Shown here piece after piece: positions 46,700-58,967 of a DNA stretch of 64,000 nucleotides; position 1 is the stretch's first letter, and each line of letters opens with the position of its first letter. The notes below the pieces were generated by a model. The model did no database searches and had not been told where the DNA came from. It saw nothing but the letters and a program-made list of their open reading frames with translations. This DNA comes from Garcia nutans (taxonomy: Eukaryota; Streptophyta; Magnoliopsida; Malpighiales; Euphorbiaceae). The stretch lies in assembly GCA_947685225.1 (NCBI GenBank), contig CANTUV010000039.1, forward strand, positions 35,208,001 to 35,272,000, given 5' to 3'. Position numbers and translations under genes: made by a program.

Positions 46700-49277
46700 T
46701 GTAATACCCTTGTAACAAATATACGTATAGTACATACAATTTGTATATGTAAAATATGCATATAGAGTATAAGAATGTCACCATCCTTGTCGTTTGAAAA
46801 TTTTCATATATTTATAAGAAAATATTTTAATTCTTGAATTATACTTAAATGTATAAATAAAAGTATATATTAGCCTTTTTGTTATAAAAAATACAAATGT
46901 TAAGGAAAAATCCCTAGAAAAAATTTCACTAGAGTTTTGTCTGTACTTCAGACATTACCCAAAATCACAATTTAACCTGCATAAAATTTTACACTCCTAA
47001 ATATACATATAACTTTATACAAACCTCCAACAACCGTCACATATCTTAAAAATCATCAAGATCACAGGTTCATTTATATATCCAAAAAGTAATTCAATAT
47101 ATAAATAATTTAAACAAGGTTTATATATATAAAGAATACTTTTGATATCCACAACACTTAATCCCTAACACTAAGTTTTCAACTTTTTGTTATATAAACC
47201 ATAACTTATACAAACATAATGTGATTAACCAACACCAAATTTTTACATGCTATGCAGTGGCTTTGGTTTGGTGGCAACTGTCAACTTCTAGTAAAATCCT
47301 CAAGTCCTAGACCTAGTTAGGCTTAGCAGAACTCTTTATATCTACTCTGACACCTACGCAATGAAATTCAATCATGCTAAGCATTTTGTCTAGCGGTACA
47401 TACTTTGATAATAACTAAAATTAAATGAGAAAAATGCAAAATGTCTTTCTTTTGAAAATCATAATGTGGCATGAAAATTTCATATTAAATCTTATGCATC
47501 TTTCATTTTCAAACACCACATGTCACATTCACATGAATTGGGGCCAATTAACCTATATAATATTCAAGTTTCAGAGTTATTATTTTGGACATTTTTTTAC
47601 ACCAATGTCTAGACCGAAGGCACTTATAAAGTAGTGACGCTCAAAGTCTAGCCCGAAAGAAAATCATGTAACAATGACGCCCAACTTTTTGCCCGAAGGC
47701 AATCATAGACATGCCATATCATATCACCAAACATAATACTCTAGAAAATGATATTACATAGGGTACACACACTATATATACATTTTCATACTTTTCTCAT
47801 ACTTTGGTAATTATGACATTTTCCATTCTTTTTGTACTTTTACCATCATTTCACAATGTTTTCACACTTAATTATTATTTTCATTAATTTCCTTGCCACT
47901 TTCCCATGATGGCCGAATTATGCCCTATAATTGGCATAATTGCATTTTTATCACAAACATAACTAACAATGTCAATAATCATTTTAAAATGGCTTAAATG
48001 TTCACATATTATACTTTTCATGCTTTTTAACCCATAACCATACACTTTGCATGTGAATTCACACATCAAAGTGACAAAGTCCCAATATCAAACAATAATG
48101 TAGCATGCCAACCAAATGCATTTTAACACATTTCTATCAAAGTATGTACTAATCTTAGATTTCAACACTTCCAAGCTAGAAAGCCCATTTTATCACCACT
48201 TCCTCAACATATCCTTCACCACTAGGGTTGTACATTTACTATGTACTCAATATGAATGTTTACAATTATTTAGAATCATATTTTAAATCATTTTAACTAT
48301 TAAATACTACTTAGACAACATTCCCACCAATTTTCAAACTTTGGCTCTAGGTCTTTTTAATTTTGAAACTTCATTCTAATCAATTCTAATTGGCAATCTA
48401 AGTTCATTTCCATCATTAAAATCATTTAATAACATGATTTAAACCATGAAAACAAATAAACATTAATTCTTTATCAACACTTTTCCAAAGTCCTAAATTC
48501 AACCCTAATTCATCCAAACTTCAGCTAAACTTAAACAAATCCACCATATAAGTATAGAATCCTTGCCTCCTCATCAAAATAACATCTTACAAACCCATTT
48601 CAATAATTATCTCATCTCTCATCAAAATTGCATATTACACATGTTCAAAAATTTAAAGGAAACTTCAAAATTAGTTAAGAAAGCTTACCATTTGGTTGAA
48701 AATCCACTAAAACTCCTTTTGATTCTTGAAAATTCTTCTAAAAATTGGTTGTTTGATTGAAGCAAAATCCTTCTTACCCATCCATGGAGAAATCGTTTAA
48801 AGCTTGAAGAGAGGAAGAAGAAGTTTTAATAGTTTGACTTTATATCTCTCTTTTTTTTTTCTAACCATATAAATATATATAAATATTTAATTAAATAATT
48901 AATAATAAATATTTAATTTCTAATTTTCCTTCTTACATTCAAAATAATTTTATTTTTGATTTATTTTATTATTTTTACTATTACTAATTAATTAATAATA
49001 AATATCTAAATTCCATCAGCTTCCACTATCTATTTTTAATTTTATTTTTATTTTTATTAATTTTATTTAATTATTATTATTTAATTATTATTTTATTTAT
49101 TTTTTTACTTTTACCTTTTTAGTTTTTACCAATTTACCTTTTACTAATAATTTTTATATGTTAGTTATATTTAATATATATTTTATATATACATTTTATA
49201 TTTTCCACCTTCTAACACTTTCATTAATCTTCCAAATTAGTAATTTAATTATACTTAATAAAACCAGAGGCATTACA
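46700..49277 (-). mobile_element. Solo LTR, Ty3/gypsy type (diverged family)
   Basis: 2578 bp with plus-strand ends TGTAATACCC and GGCATTACA, flanked by the perfect duplicate ATAAT (46695-46699 and 49278-49282). Layout and short blocks (a GTTATTATTTTGG block after CAGAG near 47570, and GCCCGAAGGCAATC at 47690) resemble 33879-36692 in the same orientation, so it is a diverged relative. No coding sequence; the left half is A/T- and C-rich. Confidence 0.8.
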
Positions 49278-49580
49278 ATAATTATTTATAATAAAACCAA
49301 TAATAACAATAATAATAATATTATAATTTATTTAGTTTTTTAACAATATTTCATTAATCTAAAATATATAATAACTTTTTAATTACCATTATTTCAAATT
49401 TATTAGTTTATATTATGTTTAACATTAAATGATAATAATAATAATACAAATAATAATTATTGTAATAAACTAAAGTAAATTTAAAAGTAATAATTATAAT
49501 AATGATAGTAATAATAATAATATTAATAATAATATTAATAATATTAATGATAATTATTACTTGATTATTATAATCTTAAT

Positions 49581-52500
49581 TGTCATACCTCAGCTCTCCA
49601 AAGTTAGGGTGAACTTATGTTATTATAAATCTCAAATTACAATTTATTTAATTCATAACTCTCACAAGTATATGATCATTTATAATATTTATTATATCAT
49701 CTACATCATGAAAGATATTTTACAAAAATTTAAATAATTTTCAAACTAAAATTAAACTGAAAATATTAATTTGTTGGCCCAACCTCTTCTATATGCAGAA
49801 GAATTTTAAATTAAATAGTCTATACTCTAATGAAGTCTACCTAGTTGATCTTCAAAAAATATCTAAAAATATTAATAATAATGGGATGAGTCCAACTATT
49901 CAGTGAATAAGTAAATATTTAATAAGGGAGAACAAACAATGTTTAAAAATACTTAACACGTATTTAATCAATAATTAGTTGGATAATTAATTCTTGAAAT
50001 CATAAACATAACTTTTAAATATTTCTTAATTCTCAGAAAAATAAGAAATAATTCAATTCCTGCATCTTTTATATATACTCAAATATAATTTTTACTGATC
50101 CAACTTCAATTCAATGGCGCATGATGACTTATCTGGCAAGTCCAAAGAGAAATAACTTCAATAAAAATGTGCAGAGTAATTATCTCACCAAGGATAAATT
50201 ATAATATATTTAATTTATATAAACATCTGTCATCAAGGTGCGATCTCGCAGGATTATAATAAGAGTGTATATGAATTAATTATTCAGCACAATATAATAA
50301 ATCTATCACATATATAAAAATTTAAACTACCATTATTTGTTCTCAATTAATAAGAAAATAGGTATTATTCAAAAATAAATCATCTTCAATTCTGTAAATT
50401 CTTTTTTAAAATCATAAATATATATAATACTTTAGAAATATAATGTTACACATTTACCCACTCATCTTAGCCAAAAGCTAAATTTGTACATCAAACTGTA
50501 TTACCTCCATGATTTATCTCAACTGTTGAATCCACTCCTAGAGTGATAAAATAATTATTAACTAAAGAATATCCTAAAATTATCAACGTATTATAATATA
50601 AGAATGCGCATAAAAACTATACCTAATTTCTAATAAAGTTTAAACTATATTTTAGCATAAGTCAGTCATTTTTCTAATTTTCATAATCTACCTATTTATC
50701 TAATTGTCCTATATAATTTTCATCAATTTATTATAATTTTAATATTCAAAAATGCTAAGTATTTAAAATATCTCAATATACAATTATATTAATTTAATTT
50801 ATTTATTTTTATTATTATAATATTAATGTTACTAATAAATTTATTCTATTAAACTTTTAATAATGTTTATTTAGTTTACTTACAAGATATCTATTTAATA
50901 TTTAAATTATACAGTAAATTAATGTTGAATAAATTCTAAGAAAATAAGTTTATAATTATCTTTCAATTATAATTAATAATTTATTCATTTTAGTTTTTCT
51001 AAAAATATTAACTCACCACAGTAATAATGAAAATAATATATTTTCTTATTATTTTATTAAATATAAACTTACATGATTACTTTTAATTATGAGAATTATT
51101 TAAATTTAATATTCATTATAAATTTACTTGAATAGTTCTTTAATAATTAAACTTTTACAAAAATATCCTTTAAATCAAATATTATTATTTACTTCAATTT
51201 TTCTTATTTTGACATATTAAATTTCTATAATTATAATAATAACTACACTAATAATATTAATAATAGTAATAATAATACTAAAATTGATATTTACTAGTCA
51301 TAATAATTATAATGAATTTTAATGATAAACTAAATAATAATATTTAATTACTACAACCATAACAATATTAACAATCAATTACTACTTGACATTAATTATA
51401 TTTTAATAATTACTATTGTTCATTTTTATATAATAATAATATTAATAAAAATTAATATAATAATAATTAAATAGGAATAATAATAATAACATTAATAATG
51501 ATAATTTAATTATTCTAATTAATATAAATTTTAAATAAATAATTAGTTTTAGAAACTTTAAAAATAATACTTTAACTATTAAATCATTTAGAAATCAAAT
51601 ATTCAATATATTTATTTAACAATTAATAACTAATTATTAACTCAATTATTTAATTATTAATCCTTACATTAATAATAACTATTTACATTAAAAATAATTC
51701 TATGAAAAATAATTATTACTAAATTAATCAATTTATTTTTGAATTACCTTTATTTCAATTTATTATTATTATTATTATTATTAATCTTAATTACTATAAT
51801 AAATTTGATAATAATATTAATAATAATTATAATTTAAATAAATAAATATTTTAATTAATAAACTTAGTACTTAATAATAATAACATAGTAATTTATAAAT
51901 TTCTTAACTAATTTCATACATATTCACACAAACACACACACACACATATATATCACTAGACACCATTATTTAATCTCCATTTATTACTAGACACCATTTA
52001 TTTATTCTTCAATCTCCACAAATTAATTAGACGGATTTCCTAACTTCTTTGGCAATCTCAATTTACTTAAAATAATTAGACGGATTTCCTAATAAATTTA
52101 CTTAAAATTTTAATATGTATACTAGACACATATATGGACTTATATATAAAAGTTTAGATTTTTCTACATTCATTTACTATATTTAAAAATTAGGTTTTTC
52201 TAACCTATAGATTCTGTTCTTTTAACACTTCTTCCGGCAGTACCCTTTTTCTAACTTTTTATAGGTATCAAAACTTTATAAAAATTCATAAAATTTTAAC
52301 CAAGTAACCTATACATGTATAGAATAGTTTATATTAAATATAAGAATTTTATACTTCCATTTAATATATTTTTAAATTATGTTTATTCAATCCTATTGAT
52401 TATGTTCTTTCATTTGATTCTCTCACAGTGTCAAAATTTGATTTTATTTTCATATCAAAACCTCCATTTTATTAAATTATAACCATATGTCCCAAACATA

Positions 52501-53493
52501 TATATGATCTTGTATATAAAAATTCAAATGTTTATGGATTGGTTTATAATGATTTTTAAATAAGTTTTTCAATTTTTACAGATTCTGAATTCCTAGATCT
52601 ATTTTAACATATTATATTCTTATATATGTAATAAATAGTAAATTATTCTTTAAAATTATGGAATTTTATATATCAACTCTCAACACATTGAAAAACTGTC
52701 AGTTAAAATTTCATACTCATTGAGCTTCTTTATATTAATCTAAAAATTCGTTCAACTTCTTTAAATAATAGGAATAGAAAATTCCTGCATGCATTATAAA
52801 TCAATTCCGTACTACTTTACCTTCTTTATCAATTAAGTTATCCCTTAAATCTAATTGAATATAAACCATAACTTAAAATTTAATTTAAATTTTATCTTTT
52901 TAAAGCTTTTAAATTAAGGATCTTTAGAATACTCACCTATTTTTAAGTATTGAAATTCTTTCTTCAAATCTTTATCCATTCCTACCTCCAATCCTCAAAC
53001 TACTAAGCTCATCTTCTCTTCTCCCTTCTTTATTTATTTTATTTTAATTTTCTTTTCTCTTCTCTATGTCTGTCCGTCCACCTCTCCTTCTCATTCTTTG
53101 TGTTTTCTTTCTTTCTTTCTTTCTTTAATTTTCCCTTCTTTAATTAATAAACTAATCTTATTAATGGTCATTCCAATTTTAATGATTCAAATTAAAAGTA
53201 TCTAATTTTACCAAATTTCTTGACTTTAATTATTTATTATTATTTTATTTTTGTTTTACCTAATTATTTCCACTACTAATTATAATTAAATTTCTAGTGG
53301 TTTTAATACTTTGTCCACTATTTTTTATTGTTAAGTATTACTATTTACACTCCACTATATATATATATATATTCTTACCTAATTGTTCCACTTCTTTATT
53401 ATTATTATTATAAATTAATTTTTAAATTAATTTTTTTACACTAGTAATAACTTTAACTATACAATTATTAAAATTTTTTTGCAAGATATTACA
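49581..53493 (-). mobile_element. Chromovirus-type solo LTR related to the backbone LTR
   Basis: About 3.9 kb with plus-strand ends TGTCATACC and GATATTACA. The first 1.2 kb is homologous to the backbone LTR itself (for example GTTGGCCCAACCTCTTCT and GCGCATGATGACTTA), but the right half differs, so it is a related subfamily inserted into an older relative. Flanks TTAAT and ATAAC match at only three of five bases, so the target duplicate is decayed or the ends are slightly off. Extremely AT-rich, no coding sequence. Confidence 0.65.
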
Positions 53494-54580
53494 ATAACAA
53501 TACAATTTTTAATAAAATATTTCGTTTTTATGGATTTTTAAAAATATTATATTTGCCACTTAATTTAATCTTTTAATAATTAATTAACAAAATCTAATTA
53601 ATAATTACTAATCTTATATAAATAATAATTTAATGATAATTAAAAATATAATTTAATCAACCAACTACTAATTATTTTCTTCCAATTAATTAAAAAATTT
53701 CATACATATATTTATACCCAAAATTCAATATAATTAATTAATTCTATAAATTGGTAAATAATAACTATAATTAGATCTTAAATCATTGATTAATTAATCT
53801 AAATCAATTAGTAGATTAAATCATTCTAATTAAACAATTAACTAGAAAATAATAATTTTAACTCAATTTATTAGACAACTAAATAAATTTTAGTTCAATA
53901 TTCAAAATTTATAATGATTAACCAAATTTAATTATTTGATATAATTATTATGATTATTATTTAGTTAGTTAGCTACTTTTATTTATTTTAAACTTCTTTA
54001 TCTTTAATTGCATCCAACTAATTAACTAATTCGAAAGTCATTTTTAAATTCATTTTAATTCATAAATCTTAATTAATTATAGTTAATTAAGAATAATTAA
54101 ATTATATATAGGTAATTTCTAAAGCTTATCTATAATTTACAAATGATATGTTAAATTGAAGCACATAAGGAGATGATCTCAAAAATACCAGTTTCGTAAA
54201 AAAAAAAGATTAGGAAAACTATGGGAAACCTAGTCAAAATTTCACGTCGGCATCAAGTTCGTGCCACACGTGCATCACTGTCCGACAGCCATTGGCAGTG
54301 ATCTTAATGGCGTTGGACTCGTCGGACAATGAAGATCTTCCCTGGTCGGCACATGTCGATCGTAGGTGACTAGATGGCGGCAGATCGAAGCAAAAACCAA
54401 TTGAAGCATTTTTCTCCCTCTCTCATCTCTTTTTATCTTCTGTTAGATTCCTTCTCTCTCCCTCAAATAAAAGATTTATCTTTCTTTTCATAATATAAAC
54501 AATAATAATATTCAAACAATATTATTTGGGTTTGGAATTTTATTTACTCATAATAATAATTCACACATTAATACTAATAA

Positions 54581-55985
54581 AAGTATTAGTGATGATAAAT
54601 GATATTGTCATTGCAAGTTAAAATTTTGCGACATAAAAAATTGTACCTAAATGAATATTATATTATCATTTAAATATTTTTCACCAATATGCTTTTGAGA
54701 GAAATTTTTTACCTCCAAATAAAATTGTGACGAACTTATGTATCGTCGCAATATATGATTATTGGTGACAAAATGAAATTGTCACTTTTCTAATCAATCA
54801 ATTAATGATAGTGAATGATATTGCTAATGTAAATTGCAATTTCGTGACATCATAAATCGACACTAATAAATATTATATTATCATTCAAATATTTTTCATA
54901 AATATATTTCTTAAAAAAATTATTTACCTTCAAATACAATGATGACGAATTCATTTATCATCACGATAACTTATTGCTGTTGGCAAAAGAATATTATCAC
55001 TTTTCGAATCAACAATTAGCGATAATAAATGATATTGTCATTGTACATTGACTTTTATGACTTAAAAATCATAACTAATGAATATTAAACCGTTATTTAA
55101 ATAATAATCATAAATATATTTTTGAAAGAAATTATTTACCTCCAAATGCAATGGTAACAAATTAATATATCATCATGATATATGATTATGAGTGACAAAA
55201 TGATATTATCATTTTTCTAATAAACAAATTAATGACGATAAATGATACTGTCATTGTAAATTGAAATTTCTTGACAGTAAAAATTGTAACTAATGAATAT
55301 TATATCATCATTCAAATATTTTTTTCACCAATATATTTTTAGAAAAAAGTTTTACCTCCAAATAATAAAATTGTGACGAACTTGTGTATCATCATGATAC
55401 ATGATTATTGGTACCAAAATGAAATTGTCACTTTTTTAATTAATAAATTATTGATGGTAATTATGTTATTATTGTAAATTGCAGTTTGTGTGATAAAAAA
55501 TCATAACAAATGAATATTGTATCACTTTCTAAATATTTTTCACTAAAGTTTTTGAAATAAATTTTTACATTCAAATACAATTATGACAAATATTTACTTT
55601 TCGTCATGATATATGATTATTAGTGGCAAAATAATATGTCACCTTTGTAATTAATAAATTAGTGACAACAAATTATATTGTCACTATAAATTGCAATTCA
55701 ATGACATCAAAAATCATAATCAATTAATACTATATTGTCACTAAAATATTTTTCTCCAAATTTTTAGTGGGAAATTTTACCTCCATATACAAATGTTACT
55801 AAATTTTTTTATCATCACAAAAGATGTGATTTAGTGATAAAAAAAACTTATTAAACGTGATGCAAAAAATATTATCATGAAATAAATTTATTAGTGATAC
55901 TATTATAATATTGTAATAATTAATTAATATTTTATGACAAATTAGTTTTTTACATAACTGGAAAATTTATCACAAAATGTGTAAT
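54581..55985 (+). repeat. Tandem array of about 215-bp units
   Basis: At least six diverged units starting near 54591, 54807, 55021, 55236, 55454 and 55668. Each unit carries GATAAATGATATTGTCATTG-like, CGTGACAT-like, TTTACCTCCAAATACAAT, TGTGACGAA and ATCATCACGATATATGATTA-like blocks. Short GTGACGA and TCGTCAC motifs in opposite orientation recur. It replaces the end of the chromovirus LTR, so it either inserted there or marks a rearrangement. I see no terminal inverted repeats or duplicate. It could be part of a CACTA-type DNA transposon, which often have such repeats, but this is unproven. Confidence 0.7.
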
Positions 55986-56059
55986 TTTATATACTTATAT
56001 GTCTGAGATTGGCACTTAGGGGGTGTTTCGAGATACTTTAGTAATAGTTTTTTGAATTT

Positions 56060-56665
56060 ACAATTATGAATTTAAACTCTATATTAGCTCAAAAAATCTC
56101 AAAATACGCCTAAGATTTAAAAGGCGATCCTTATCACTAGGACAAAATACAATTTTATCATTTGTGAATTGAAAATTCCGCCGACTAACCTTCCTTTGAG
56201 ATTGGAACCTTTTATCAGGCTCAAATTCTTTGCTTTGTTTAGAATAGCCGACAGTCCTTCAATTGCTATCAAATAAGAGAGGTGAGAGGGGGGTCACCTT
56301 AATGAATACCCCTTTACAATACAAAGGGAACAATTGAGAAGCCATTGATTAAAACATAAAAATGTACTTATTTGATGCATGAGGTGATCCGTTCAGTCCA
56401 TTTATCCTTAAATCCCATCATGGACATAACCTTCATGAGATAATCCTATGAAATATAGTCAAAGGCTTTTTGGAAATCAAGTTTCAGCAGAACACACCTG
56501 AAATTGGTTCTTTTGCACGAGTCAAAAACTTCATTAGCTATTAAGACATTATCCAAATATTCCTTCCTTTAATGAATGTTGTTTTGTAGTTATCAATGAT
56601 CTCAGTCATTACTGATTTAAGTCTCAAGGATACAATTTGGCAATCATTTTGTAAACACCATGACT
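56060..56665 (-). pseudogene. LINE (L1-type) reverse transcriptase fragment
   Basis: Minus-strand frames with many stops. From the right they read LDNVLIANEVFDSCKR, then VLLKLDFQKAFDYIS, then KVMSMMGFKDKWTERI, followed (frame changes) by AIEGLSAILNKAKNLSLIKG and the segment where FADDT is expected, which reads FTNDK before IVFC. This order is that of plant L1-type LINE RT. Endonuclease and the rest of RT are absent, so it is a dead fragment. It was too broken to give a long open frame. Confidence 0.75.
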
Positions 56666-56835
56666 TACACAAACTTAGGACATTGCACAGAAGCCAACCA
56701 ATATAATATAGTTAGGAAAATGGTAAATTACTAATGCAAATATTAAAAATATTTATAACCATACTTCTAATACAGTGTAACATATATAACACTACATAAA
56801 TAGCTTCAATTCTCCTTTATAATTAATTAAGTATA
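56666..56835 (+). other. Unassigned AT-rich spacer
   Basis: No feature recognised between the LINE fragment and the proline-rich pseudogene. Confidence 0.4.
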
Positions 56836-57019
56836 TATGGTGGTGGCCATGGTGAGGTAGCTCAGGTGGAGGAGCTTGGCCAGGATGTGGTGGAAGAGGG
56901 TGGCCTTAAGCAGGAGGAGGTTCACTATGTGGAGGACCAACTAAAGGTGGTGGGTTGTGGTAATTTGGTTATGGAGCATTGTGCACCTTTAATTTTGTCT
57001 CTTCAATGTTATAAGACAT
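56836..57019 (-). pseudogene. Short proline/histidine-rich ORF with two stops
   Basis: From an ATG at 57019 the minus strand reads MSYNIEETKLKVHNAP, stop, PNYHNPPPLVGPPHSEPPPA, stop, then GHPLPPHPGQAPPPEL and PHHGHHHIY. Both stops are TAA where CAA (Gln) would fit, as from C-to-T decay. The MSY start and Pro/Gly/His composition resemble the N-terminus of small plant Pro-rich or CYSTM-type proteins, but no Cys-rich end follows. It may be the only host-derived gene piece in the window, or chance low-complexity sequence. Confidence 0.35.
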
Positions 57020-57345
57020 CTTTGAAAGAAGTATTTTAGAATTGAAGAGTGCTTTTGTGCTTCTAAATTTATTCTTGAAATTTAATTAATAAGAGATTTG
57101 AAATGAAAAATGGATGAGTAACATTCAGACTCTTGATTAAAGAAACTTTGATAACATATCAATAAGCCACTCAATGTAAAAACTTTAATTTGTGAATTAC
57201 TAGTCAAGAATAGTTTATATTTCTAATATTATAAATAGTATTAAAGAAAACTAATTATTCTCTAATATTTTCCCTCCTTATTTATAGCAAATCATATTCA
57301 ATGATTTTCTCTAAATAAGGAGGATTAGTTGTTCTGTTACCTCCT
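57020..57345 (+). other. Upstream region of copia element G with inverted repeat
   Basis: No gene. It holds a perfect 12-bp inverted repeat, CCTCCTTATTTA (57273-57284) and TAAATAAGGAGG (57312-57323), extended by AACTAAT (57250) and ATTAGTT (57324). It may include the end of the G LTR and leader, but I found no clear primer site. Confidence 0.4.
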
Positions 57346-57628
57346 TTGATCCTCAACCCTTTTTTTTTTCTAGCCCCTTTCATTATGGCAGATCACTCAA
57401 ATAATGAAACCTCACCTATCAACTCTGCAAATTTATCTTCCCTAAACTTAACCTTTAAATCTATTATCAATCTAATTACACAACCTAACCAAAATTTGAC
57501 TTCTCAACTCTCTGTTAAACTTAATGGCAACGACAACTTCATCACCCGGCAAGCCTAATTCATGACTCTTTTACTAGGATATGACTTACTCCCTTATGTT
57601 GCTTTGTTTTCTAAAAACTAATAAATCT
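57346..57628 (+). pseudogene. gag: copia gag N-terminus (element G)
   Basis: From the ATG at 57385 this reads MADHSNNETSPINSANLSSL, later VKLNGNDNFITRQA, stop, then LLLGYDLLPYVALF, the pattern of the copia-type Gag N-terminal domain (usually LDGxNFxxWR...LLGHDLxxFV). It is cut at about 57628 by element K and continues at about 62027. It is a different lineage from A, B and C, closer to the UBN2-type Gag of small copia elements. Confidence 0.7.
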
Positions 57629-57694
57629 GGAGAAAATGGAGTCATCCACCCCTTTCTTTTCCCGGTCTATCCAGGTGGTGACTCCATTTTCTCC
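57629..57694 (+). repeat. Inverted repeat at truncated left end of K
   Basis: GGAGAAAATGGAGTC (57629-57643) and GACTCCATTTTCTCC (57680-57694) are perfect 15-bp inverted copies around a 36-base loop. In F only the right arm has a clear counterpart (GACTCCATTTTTTTTGG near 20096), so the left arm looks newly made at the truncation. Confidence 0.8.
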
Positions 57695-57792
57695 GGGTTT
57701 AGACCCATATTCTCTAAGGCCTTGAGCCTAACAGTGCTGAAGTTGTAAGAACTATTCCATATGGGAGTGGTGGAGAAAATTCCCGCTTACAG

Positions 57793-57810
57793 TGGCGACT
57801 CCATTGGGGA
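57793..57810 (+). other. primer binding site, element K
   Basis: TGGCGACTCCATTGGGGA, one base after the LTR end CTTACA (57791), one mismatch from the site in element F; tRNA-Arg type. Confidence 0.75.
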
Positions 57811-58967
57811 TAAGAGAAGTTGATTCCTTTAGTCTTTATATTATTTTATTCTTTCTTATTATGATATTATCTATTGCATCATTTAGATTGATTGTGTGTG
57901 TGAGTTAGGACGCCCGTGTAACCCGTGTTGTGTTTTGTAAGGGATACTATACTTTCACTCAAGGTATGGAAATCGAACATGGCATAACCACTTATAGCCT
58001 TGTACCTTTTGGTATATACTTGCTATGGGAACCTAAACTTCTCAACCCAAAGACTAAAGCTCATATAATTGGCTTAGCTACTTTCCTTAGGTTCTTTTAC
58101 CCAAATACTTATTATTTGACTATGATTGATATATCTTGGTTTGAACCATGGCTTATTTGGTTTGTGCTTTTTCTAATATGACCTAATTATATTGCAAGCT
58201 TAAAATAATTTTTCCTTTAAATCCAAAAGACCAAAACTAGTTTCAAAAATTTCAAGATGGTTTTTGGGCATAAAACTTTTCTAAAATAGGTTAAAAATTC
58301 TTTTCTACCTCATACAAAATTTATTTTTAAACAAACCTTTTTACAATAGGCTTTGAAATAAAACTATTTTTGCACTTGATCCAAATTAAAACATTTTTCA
58401 TTAATGAGCTTGCAACTATCTAGGTCAATTATGGAATAACAAAAAAAAATAATTGTGGGCCTAATTGACACGAAGAACATATTAATCATGGGCTTGTTTT
58501 TGGCATGAATGATTAATTCTTTTCAAAGAGGAAAATCTATTTATGATGAACCTTTTAATTTAGTTTTAATTCGACATAGCATAAAAGCTATCTTTTGTTG
58601 GACCAATGGATTAAGACTTAATCAAGGAGAATTATCATGGACCCACTTCTGAATTTGAAAGTATAATTATTGGTTAATTCGTCTGAGTGAATTTTTTTGA
58701 AAATAAGATATCCCATGGTGGTATCTTATTAACCATATACTAAGGAAAAGAGATTTGTCATCCGTGTGTGAAAGAAATAAGGTTAGAAAGAACGTCCTAA
58801 TTATCTTTCTTTATTTGTTACTTGTGCATATATGAATACATGCATACATGCGTTGCATTACATGGCATTGATCCTTTCTGGCTCACAGACCTGAAGTATA
58901 GTAGTTCAAGAGCATACAACGACACCACCTACAATTTTGATTTTGATTCAAGTGCTTTATTAGGAGG

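Larger units (their letters stand above)
3794..54580 (-). mobile_element. Backbone chromovirus (Tekay/Del-like Ty3/gypsy), split by nested insertions
   Basis: Old minus-strand Ty3/gypsy element that hosts most other elements in the window. Its parts, in plus coordinates, are the 3' LTR fragments 3794-4220, 6889-8030 and 16898-18016; the polypurine tract, split by element F (18017-18024 and 28067 on); integrase, RNase H, RT and protease remnants (28080-33440); the primer site (33821-33832); and the 5' LTR from 33839 in fragments 33839-33878, 36698-37136, 45464-46699, 49283-49580 and 53499-54580. The fragments of the two LTRs are collinear and alike by eye, so they belong to one element. The lineage call rests on the RVP-type protease, the RT motifs and the C-terminal tail of pol. 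Both outer ends are unresolved. Confidence 0.75.
33839..54580 (-). repeat. 5' LTR of backbone chromovirus, in five fragments
   Basis: The fragments are 33839-33878, 36698-37136, 45464-46699, 49283-49580 and 53499-54580, together about 3.1 kb. The sense end is GGGGTATGACA at 33839. The far end (sense start TGTAATAACC, present in the 3' LTR at 18016) is missing: homology stops near 54580 where the 215-bp array begins, leaving about 230 bp unaccounted for. Each gap is a later insertion. Confidence 0.75.

Noticed and set aside
54581..54600. CACTA transposon terminus (TAGTG) at the left edge of the 215-bp array
   Set aside because: A single TAGTG in AT-rich DNA without a matching CACTA end or a 3-bp duplicate is not evidence.
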